Shown here piece by piece: positions 9,581 through 15,758 of a stretch of 64,000 nucleotides of DNA; within the stretch, counting starts at the first letter, position 1; the number at the start of each line of letters is the position of its first letter. This stretch comes from a bacterium (GTDB lineage: Bacteria; CAIWAD01): positions 37,008-101,007 of the forward strand of contig JAUXWS010000095.1 in NCBI GenBank assembly GCA_030685015.1. The letters are read 5' to 3'. The notes beneath the pieces are model-generated. The model saw only the letters and a program-made list of their open reading frames with translations, was not told the origin of the DNA and searched no databases. The translations under genes and the position numbers were made by a program.

Positions 9581-11761
9581 TCAAGGCAAGGTGAGGGCCA
9601 CCACCCGGTAGCAGCGGCGCTCCTGGACCGGCGCCTCCTGCCACACCGTCCCCGTCGTCTCGCCCAGGCTTTGCCAGAGCTGGGGCCAGGGCTCGTCGGC
9701 GGCCTCCACCCGATAGGCCCAGGCGCCGGGGACAGCCGCCCACTCCAGGCGCAGGCCTGCCGCCGTCCACGTCGCCGTCGTCACCGGCGCGGCCAGGGTC
9801 TGCAACTGGCGCAGGCCCAGATCCTGCCAATCAGAGCTGCCGGGCGCCAGGGCGAAAGCGAGCCGCTCGGCGGGTCGGCCCGGGTCCAGGCCCTCCAACT
9901 CGATCCACAGACTGTCGCCGTCGTTCCAGGCGGGGGCCAGCTCCCGCAGTTCCAGCGCCACCACGCCCTGCTCCTGGCCAGGCCGCCAGTCGCCGGCGCC
10001 GGGGCTTGTCCCGCAGCGCGCCCGCACCAGGCCCGGGGCGGGAACGGCACCGTCGGCGTGGCGGGCCAGCAAGGCGAGGTGCCGCAGGGCCCCGTTCCAG
10101 TTGGCCAGACCCTTCGTCTCCAGGATCCAGTCGTCGGGATCCAGCTGGACGGCGCTGGGCGCCTGCCCCGTCACCACCACATGGCCCTGCAGGCGCAGGT
10201 GGTTGCGCACCTGGCGATCCAGGCTCCCGCCCGCCGTGATGCGCCAGGGCAGCCACAGGTCGAAGGGCGGCTCCGCCTGGTTCTGCCGCACACGCAGCTC
10301 GCAGACGGGCAATCCGCCCACAGTGCGCGCCCGCCAGTCCCATCGATAGTTGGGGCGGTTCGTACCGTAGAGGTAGCCGTTCCACAGCCCCGTCAGATCG
10401 CGCCCGGTGTAGGCGGCGGCATGGGCCGTGAAGTCGGCCACGTGGGCCGAGCCATAGGAGAAGGGCCCCTGCGCCCAGTCGTGCAGCAGGGGGAGGAAAG
10501 CGCTGTCCCCCACTTGGCCGCGCAGCATGTGCAGCAGCCAGGCACCCTTGCGGTAGACCGTGTTGGCGTTGAAAGTGGAGGGCGGATCATAGATGGGGCC
10601 GCTGGGATCAGTGACAAAGCAGCGGGTGGTCATGTGCTGGACGAGGGCGGCGTGCCCGCCCAGGTGTTCCTTCCACAGCGCCTCCGCGTAGGTGGCGAAG
10701 CCCTCGTTGAGCCAGATGTCCTCCCAGGCGGCGCAGGTGACCTGGTCGCCGTACCACTGATGGGCCAGCTCGTGGGCCACGATGTAGTCGTAGGCATGGT
10801 CGCCACGGATGAGCACTTGGCCGTAGCTCGTGTTGCACTGGTGCTCCATGGCGCCGCCCCAGGTGAAGATGCTGTGGCCGTACTTCTCGTCGAGGAAGGG
10901 GTACTCGCCGAAGCGCGAGGCGAAGAAGCCGATCATGGGCACGGTCACGTTGAAGTCCTCGGTGGCGTTGGCCAGATGCTCGGGCCACACGTAGTGCACG
11001 ACCGGCATGGGGCTGCCGTCCAGCCCCATGTACTGGTCGTGGATGGCGACGAAGTTGGTGACCGTCATGCACAGGAGATAGGTGGCGATGGGGTGCCGTT
11101 CCCGCCAGCGCCAGGTGAGCTGCGTCCCCAGCGTGTCCACCACCTCCAACGTGCCGTTGGAGGTGGCCGTGAAACCCAGCGGCACGGTGATGCGCACCTG
11201 GGCCGAGTCGGCCTTGTCCGCGGGGTCGTCCTTGGTGGGCCACCACGACGGGGCGCCGTTGGGTTCGCTCAAGGTGGAGAGGATGGGCACCCCGCCGTGG
11301 CTGCCCAGACTGTAGGAGCCGAAGCCGACGCTGGCGGGGTTGCCCGCGTAATGAATGGTCAAGCAGACCTGGGCGCCGCTGTCCAGGGGCTGGGGCAAGT
11401 GGCAGAGCAGAAGATCGCCGGCGTGGCTGTAGGAGGTGGCGCCCTCCACTTGGGAGACAGCCAGGTTGTCGTGCAGGTCGAAGGCCACCTCCTGCAGTCC
11501 GGCCTCCCGGCTGCGCAGGCAGAGGGTGGCCTCGCCCGCCAGAAAACCCGTGACAAGATCGGGCGCCAGGGCGAGGTCGACCCAGGCCAGATCGATGCGG
11601 TCGTCCAAGCGGGCGGTCCGCTCCGGCCGGAGCCGGCCCTGCCAGGCCGCCAGATGGGACTTCATCCAGGATTCCTCGTCAAATCCGTCCGGCGGGGCGG
11701 CGGAGGACGCGGCCGCGGACAGGGCCGCCAGGGCCAACAGGATGAACTGGAAGATCCGCAT
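9581..11761 (-). CDS. Secreted M1-family aminopeptidase
   Basis: Zinc metallopeptidase predicted to trim N-terminal residues from peptides outside the cytoplasm. The 726 residues begin with a signal peptide (about 1-22, cut near ASSA). The GAMEN-type substrate loop appears as GGAMEHQ, with His in place of Asn. Zinc ligands are HELAHQW at about 330-336 and the Glu of NEGFATY at about 353. A C-terminal extension of about 250 residues includes an FN3-like end. The start is the ATG at 11761, five bases after GGAGG; a GTG two codons upstream is less likely. It diverges from the kinase gene at 11828. Confidence 0.9.
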   Translation of the reverse strand: MRIFQFILLALAALSAAASSAAPPDGFDEESWMKSHLAAWQGRLRPERTARLDDRIDLAWVDLALAPDLVTGFLAGEATLCLRSREAGLQEVAFDLHDNLAVSQVEGATSYSHAGDLLLCHLPQPLDSGAQVCLTIHYAGNPASVGFGSYSLGSHGGVPILSTLSEPNGAPSWWPTKDDPADKADSAQVRITVPLGFTATSNGTLEVVDTLGTQLTWRWRERHPIATYLLCMTVTNFVAIHDQYMGLDGSPMPVVHYVWPEHLANATEDFNVTVPMIGFFASRFGEYPFLDEKYGHSIFTWGGAMEHQCNTSYGQVLIRGDHAYDYIVAHELAHQWYGDQVTCAAWEDIWLNEGFATYAEALWKEHLGGHAALVQHMTTRCFVTDPSGPIYDPPSTFNANTVYRKGAWLLHMLRGQVGDSAFLPLLHDWAQGPFSYGSAHVADFTAHAAAYTGRDLTGLWNGYLYGTNRPNYRWDWRARTVGGLPVCELRVRQNQAEPPFDLWLPWRITAGGSLDRQVRNHLRLQGHVVVTGQAPSAVQLDPDDWILETKGLANWNGALRHLALLARHADGAVPAPGLVRARCGTSPGAGDWRPGQEQGVVALELRELAPAWNDGDSLWIELEGLDPGRPAERLAFALAPGSSDWQDLGLRQLQTLAAPVTTATWTAAGLRLEWAAVPGAWAYRVEAADEPWPQLWQSLGETTGTVWQEAPVQERRCYRVVALTLP

Positions 11762-11827
11762 GATCACCTCCGCGGTTGGGGGCTGCCCCGGGGCCTGCCC
11801 CCGAAAAGAATGCTATTCTTGCCCATC

Positions 11828-12244
11828 ATGGAGCGCAGCCTGTGCATCCCCTCGGACCCGGCGGCCATCGATCTGGTCGAGGCCTTCCTCAGCGCCATCG
11901 CCAGCGACCTGGGCCTCACCGACGATCAGGCCGGGGATCTCATCATCGCCGGCACGGAGGCGGCCAACAACGCCATCCTCCATGGCAACCAGCAGCGCCG
12001 GGACCTGAGCGTCCGCCTCCATGCGCGCGTCGCCCCCTGCCGGCAAGGCCGCTATCTGGAACTCAGCGTCAGCGACGAGGGCCACGGCCTGCCCGACACG
12101 CCTCAGGCTGATCCCACCGAGCCGGAACACCTGCTGGACATCTCCGGCCGCGGCCTGCTCATCATCCGCCACTTGATGGACGAGGTGCGGGTGGAGACTA
12201 GTGAACGCGGCATGCGCATCGTCCTGGTGAAGACCATCACCTGA
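11828..12244 (+). CDS. RsbW/SpoIIAB-like ATP-binding anti-sigma regulatory protein
   Basis: A 138-residue HATPase_c_2 protein of the kind that phosphorylates anti-anti-sigma factors or sequesters sigma factors. The N box is TEAANNAILHGN, the G1 box SDEGHGLPD and the G2 box SGRGLLIIRHLMDEV. An in-frame ATG six codons upstream (11810) is possible; neither start has a strong ribosome-binding site. No STAS partner or cognate sigma gene adjoins it, so its target is unknown. It diverges from the M1 peptidase and converges on the vertex-protein genes. Confidence 0.85.
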   Translation: MERSLCIPSDPAAIDLVEAFLSAIASDLGLTDDQAGDLIIAGTEAANNAILHGNQQRRDLSVRLHARVAPCRQGRYLELSVSDEGHGLPDTPQADPTEPEHLLDISGRGLLIIRHLMDEVRVETSERGMRIVLVKTIT

Positions 12245-12262
12245 GCCGGACGGCCGCCGTCC

Positions 12263-12526
12263 TCAACGATCCACGTGATCCACGATCCCGACGATGGTGG
12301 CATCCACCGGTGTCAATGCGTGCGGCAAGGGCAGGGCCGCCTCCTTGGAAGCCACGAAGTAGACCCATTGGCCGCGGGCGGACCCCATCAGGTCCACCGC
12401 CGCCAGGAGGGCGCCCTCGGGGCGGCCATCTCCGTCCACGGGCTGGATCACCAGGAGGGCAGCCTGTTCCAGCCCGGGCGCCTTGCGCGTGGCCCAGACC
12501 CTGCCCACCACTCTCGCCAGATTCAT
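12263..12526 (-). CDS. EutN/CcmL-family microcompartment vertex protein (copy 1)
   Basis: An 87-residue protein of the family that forms pentameric caps at the corners of bacterial microcompartment shells. The match rests on the N-terminal strand LARVVGRVWATRKAPGLEQ, LLVIQPVDGDGRPEG, LLAAVDLMGSARGQWVYFV and the C-terminal VDATIVGIVDHVD, in family order. The ATG at 12526 has GGGAG 4 nt upstream. It lies 130 nt downstream of a second member and after a deoxyhypusine-synthase-family gene. No hexameric BMC-H or BMC-T shell gene is visible, so a shell role is only inferred. Confidence 0.88.
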   Translation of the reverse strand: MNLARVVGRVWATRKAPGLEQAALLVIQPVDGDGRPEGALLAAVDLMGSARGQWVYFVASKEAALPLPHALTPVDATIVGIVDHVDR

Positions 12527-12552
12527 GGCTCTCCCATCGTCGCCATCAGGAT

Positions 12553-12642
12553 CGCTACCGTTACAGTTACCGCTATCGCTATCGCTATCGGGATCGGGAT
12601 CGGGATCGGGATCGGGATCGGGATCGATATCGATATCGATAT
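12553..12642. repeat. Hexanucleotide array, 15 units of 6 bp
   Basis: On the plus strand the array reads cgctac, cgttac, agttac, then three cgctat, six cgggat and three cgatat, followed by cg. It fills most of the 130-nt gap between the two vertex-protein genes. Read on the minus strand in the frame of the downstream copy it would encode alternating Asp-Ile, Asp-Pro and Asp-Ser. However, no ATG, GTG or TTG in that frame lies ahead of it, so it is taken as non-coding. Confidence 0.95.
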
Positions 12643-12656
12643 CGAAAACTAATCTT

Positions 12657-12950
12657 TCATCTCCCGCCCGCCGCCATGGCCGGGCCGTCCAAGTCCACGC
12701 GGTCGACGATGGCCATGATCACGGTGTCCACCGGCGTGCCGTCGGTGGAGATGGTCAGGCGCGCGCTGGAGCCGGCGGCCATCAGCACCACCTCGCCCAC
12801 GCCGGCCCCCACGCTGTCCACCGCCACGGTGTGGGCCTCCTTCTCCCGGTAGTCGAAATCCAGGTGACGCACCACCAGGAACTTCATGCCGGTCAGCTTG
12901 GGGTCCTTGCGCGTGGCCCAGACCGTGCCGATCACCCTGCCCAGCTGCAT
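12657..12950 (-). CDS. EutN/CcmL-family microcompartment vertex protein (copy 2)
   Basis: A 97-residue paralogue of the protein at 12263-12526: MQLGRVIGTVWATRKDPKLTG at the start, KFLVVRHLDFD, HTVAVDSVGAGVGEVVLMAAGSSA, then TPVDTVIMAIVDRVD. The glycine-rich DSVGAGVGEVV loop is closer to canonical EutN/CcmL than copy 1. A ten-residue Gly/Ala tail follows the domain. It starts 8 nt after the deoxyhypusine-synthase-family gene and is almost certainly cotranscribed with it. Two different vertex paralogues could form mixed or separate pentamers; that is inference. Confidence 0.9.
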   Translation of the reverse strand: MQLGRVIGTVWATRKDPKLTGMKFLVVRHLDFDYREKEAHTVAVDSVGAGVGEVVLMAAGSSARLTISTDGTPVDTVIMAIVDRVDLDGPAMAAGGR

Positions 12951-12958
12951 GGCCGCTC

Positions 12959-13936
12959 CTATTGGTTGAGGACGAGGGCGAAGATGAGGGGCGCCACGAT
13001 GGTGGCGTCCGACTCGATGATGAAGCGCGGCGTGTCCAGCCCCAGCTTGCCCCAGGTGATCTTCTCGTTGGGCACGGCGCCGCTGTAGCTGCCATAGCTG
13101 GTGGTGGAGTCGCTGATCTGGCAGAAGTAGCCCCAGAGCGGCGTGCTCTCCTCCGCCATGTCCTGTTCGAGCATGGGCACGACGCAGATGGGGAAGTCCC
13201 CGGCGATGCCGCCGCCGATCTGGAAGAAGCCCACGCTGTGCTCGTAGGCGGTGCGGCGGTACCAGTCGGCCAGGAAAGTCATGTACTCGATGCCGGTCCG
13301 CACGGTGTGGACCCGCTTGACGTCGCCCTTCATGCAGTGGGCCGCGTAGATGTTGCCCAGGGTGCTGTCCTCCCAGCCCGGCACGATGATGGGGAGGTCG
13401 CGTTCGGCGGCGGCCACCAGCCAGCTGTCCCGCGGGTCGATCTGGTAGCGGTCGGCCAGCATGCCGCTGCGGATGAGGCGGTACATGAACTCGTGCGGGA
13501 AGTGGCTGCGCCCCTCGCGGTCGGCGCCCTGCCACTCCTCCAGCACGGCCCGCTCGAGGACGCGGATCGCCTCCTCCTCGGGAATGCAGGTGTCCGTCAC
13601 GCGGTTGAGGTGCCGTTCAAGCAGGGCCTGCTCGTCGGCGGGAGCCAGGTCCCGGTAGTGAGGCACCCGCACATAGTGACGGTGCGCCACCAGGTTGAAG
13701 AGGTCCTCCTCAAGGTTCGCCCCGGTGCAGGAAATGATGTCCACCTTGCCCTGGCGGATCATCCCGGCCAGGCTGAGCCCCAGCTCGGCCGTGCTCATGG
13801 CGCCGGCCAGGGAGACCAGCATGCGCCCGCCCTGATCGAGGTGGGCCGTGTAGCCGTCGGCGGCGTCGATGAGGGCCGCCGCGTTGAAGTGGCGGAAGTG
13901 GTGGCGCAGATGGGCCGAGACGGGACCGAGGGTCAT
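12959..13936 (-). CDS. Deoxyhypusine synthase-family protein
   Basis: A 325-residue NAD-dependent enzyme of the deoxyhypusine synthase fold. In eukaryotes and archaea the family modifies eIF5A; several bacterial members instead make homospermidine or related polyamines, which is more likely here because I see no eIF5A-like gene. Family blocks are VSLAGAMSTAELG, IISCTGANLEEDLFNL, FQIGGGIAGDFPICVVPML and NEKITWGKLG, whose K297 corresponds to the lysine that carries the aminobutyl intermediate. The ATG at 13936 has AGGAGAAG upstream. It is the first gene of the run that continues into two vertex proteins. Exact substrate is unknown. Confidence 0.88.
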   Translation of the reverse strand: MTLGPVSAHLRHHFRHFNAAALIDAADGYTAHLDQGGRMLVSLAGAMSTAELGLSLAGMIRQGKVDIISCTGANLEEDLFNLVAHRHYVRVPHYRDLAPADEQALLERHLNRVTDTCIPEEEAIRVLERAVLEEWQGADREGRSHFPHEFMYRLIRSGMLADRYQIDPRDSWLVAAAERDLPIIVPGWEDSTLGNIYAAHCMKGDVKRVHTVRTGIEYMTFLADWYRRTAYEHSVGFFQIGGGIAGDFPICVVPMLEQDMAEESTPLWGYFCQISDSTTSYGSYSGAVPNEKITWGKLGLDTPRFIIESDATIVAPLIFALVLNQ

Positions 13937-14046
13937 GATGCTTCTCCTGCTGGTTGCCGGTCAGGAATGTGCCACAGCCCACCGCCCGCTGCAAGCTGTG
14001 ACCGAGCGGCAGCCCCGCCATGAACGGCGCGGGGGCGGGACCGGGT

Positions 14047-15234
14047 TCAGGCCATGTCGCCCAGGAAGGAGACTCCCGCGTCCGCAGCCGCCAGTCCGAA
14101 CCACTCCCGCAGGGTGGCGCCCACGTCGGCGAAGGAGGCGCGCCGGCCCAGGGGCCGGCCTGGCCGAGCGGCCCGATAGGCAAGGAGGGGCACGTACTCC
14201 CGGCTGTGGTCGGTGGAGCTGCCGGTGGGATCGTTGCCGTGGTCGGCGGTGATGATCAGCAGGTCTGCTTCACCCAAGCGCCCCAGCAGGTCGGGGAGGC
14301 GGCGGTCGAAGGCCTCGAGCCCGCCCCGGAAGCCCGCCGGATCCAGGCGGTGGCCCCACAGCATGTCGAAGTCCACCAGGTTGAGCAGGATGAGTTGCCG
14401 CCGGTCGCCGCCCTGGTCCAGCAGCTCCTCCAGGCGGTCCAGCCCCTCATCGTTGCCCTTGGCGCCGAGGGCGCGCTCGATGCCCACTCCGGCGAAGAGG
14501 TCCCGGATCTTGCCGATGGAGACCACCTCCACCCCGGCCGCGGCCATCGCGTCGATGGCGGTGGGCGCCCAGGGCGGCAGGCTGAAGTCGCGGCGGTTGG
14601 GCGTGCGGGCGAAGGAGCCGGCGGAGCCGAGGAAGGGACGGGCGATCACCCGGGCCACCGCGTGCTCGCCCTGCAAGAGGTCGCGGGCGATGCGACACGC
14701 CGCCAGCAGGCGCTCCAGCCCGAAAGCCTCCTCATGGGCCGCCACCTGGAAGACGCTGTCGGCGCTGGTGTAGAGGATGGGCCGACCGGTGGCGAGGTGC
14801 TCGGCGCCCAAGCGCTCGATGATCTCCGTGCCCGAGGCGACGCAGTTCCCCAGGACGCCGGGCAGGCCGGCCGCCCGGCACCAGGCGGAGACCAGTTCCC
14901 CCGGGAAACCCTGAGGGTAAGTGGGCAGCGCCGTGGACGTCACCAGGCCCATCAGCTCCCAGTGCCCCAGGGTGGAATCCTTGCCCATGGACTTCTCCGC
15001 CATCCGCCCCCAGGAGGCGAGGGGCGCGGCCACCGGTGGCACGCCTTGCAGCTCGAGGATCTTGCCCAGTCCCAGCGCCTGCAGGTTGGGCAGGGCCAGT
15101 CCGCCCTGATGGCGGGCCAGATTCCCCAGGGTGTTGGCTCCCGCATCGCCGAAGAGGGCGGCATCCGGCAATTCACCGGCACCCACCCCGTCCAGGACGA
15201 GCAGGATGAATCTCTTCCGACTCATCAGCTCCAT
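14047..15234 (-). CDS. deoB: Phosphopentomutase
   Basis: Interconverts (deoxy)ribose 1-phosphate and 5-phosphate in nucleoside salvage; alkaline phosphatase superfamily with two Mn ions. The 395 residues show LLVLDGVGAGELPDA at the start, the active-site KDSTLGHWELMG, the phosphate-binding TSADSVFQVAAHEE, and metal ligands in NLVDFDMLWGHR and ITADHGNDPT. Its stop lies about 110 nt upstream of the deoxyhypusine-synthase-family gene, same strand. M4 (15225), with TGGAG upstream, is an equally good start. No other deo gene is visible. Confidence 0.93.
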   Translation of the reverse strand: MELMSRKRFILLVLDGVGAGELPDAALFGDAGANTLGNLARHQGGLALPNLQALGLGKILELQGVPPVAAPLASWGRMAEKSMGKDSTLGHWELMGLVTSTALPTYPQGFPGELVSAWCRAAGLPGVLGNCVASGTEIIERLGAEHLATGRPILYTSADSVFQVAAHEEAFGLERLLAACRIARDLLQGEHAVARVIARPFLGSAGSFARTPNRRDFSLPPWAPTAIDAMAAAGVEVVSIGKIRDLFAGVGIERALGAKGNDEGLDRLEELLDQGGDRRQLILLNLVDFDMLWGHRLDPAGFRGGLEAFDRRLPDLLGRLGEADLLIITADHGNDPTGSSTDHSREYVPLLAYRAARPGRPLGRRASFADVGATLREWFGLAAADAGVSFLGDMA

Positions 15235-15397
15235 TCCAGTCCCGCCAACATCTTGCCAATAAACCCATTAGATCTTGGAATCAACATCTGATAACCGATG
15301 TAACCCACAAAGGTCGACCAACTGAATCGATGTCTGTCAACTCAACCTCTCTTGTAAGCAAACTTGTTGAATTGCAATGGGAAGACCTCGCTGATCG

Positions 15398-15422
15398 AAA
15401 AAAAGGGCCTGTCTCCAGGCCC
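15398..15422 (-). terminator. Rho-independent terminator behind the 50-residue gene
   Basis: Read on the minus strand, a perfect 7-bp stem GGGCCTG/CAGGCCC with a 4-nt loop (15405-15422) runs straight into seven T. It begins 25 nt after the stop of the small gene at 15448-15600. Confidence 0.9.
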
Positions 15423-15447
15423 GAACACTCGAACGATAAGGGCCGGA

Positions 15448-15600
15448 TCAGCCGAGAATGTCCTTCTCGTTGTCCTTGGTCACGTAGACGATCTCCTTCT
15501 TGACCTTGAAGGTGCCCTTCTCGGTCTTCTCCATCGTCACCTTGAGCACCGGCCGATCATGCGCATCCGCCTTGGCGACGAACTTCTGGACCTTGGCCAT
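15448..15600 (-). CDS. 50-residue lysine-rich protein, function unknown
   Basis: A complete short gene. The ATG at 15600 is preceded by GGAGGAAGCGGAG. Fifty codons follow, beginning MAKVQKFVAKADAHDRPVL and ending in KDNEKDILG, then TGA. Sixteen of the 50 residues are Lys or Arg or Asp/Glu pairs in a strand-like alternation (KVTMEKTEKGTFKVKKEIVY), suggesting a small beta domain. A textbook terminator follows, so it is a monocistronic unit between two unrelated genes. I do not recognise the family. The RBS plus terminator make it more convincing than its length suggests. Confidence 0.75.
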   Translation of the reverse strand: MAKVQKFVAKADAHDRPVLKVTMEKTEKGTFKVKKEIVYVTKDNEKDILG

Positions 15601-15758
15601 CTCCGCTTCCTCCAGTTATGCCAGTCGCCCCGCGCCAGGAACCCGACCTCGGGGGAATCCGGACAAAAGGGGAGCCAAAGAGTAGGGTTCGTCCAGCGAA
15701 GATGCAAGGCCGCCCAAAGCAAAGCCGCCGACCTGCGCCCGAGCAGGCCGGACGCTTG

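Noticed and set aside
12527..12656. Asp-Pro/Asp-Ser repeat as an N-terminal extension of the downstream vertex protein
   Set aside because: The frame is open but contains no ATG, GTG or TTG upstream of the array, and the ATG at 12526 has a good RBS.
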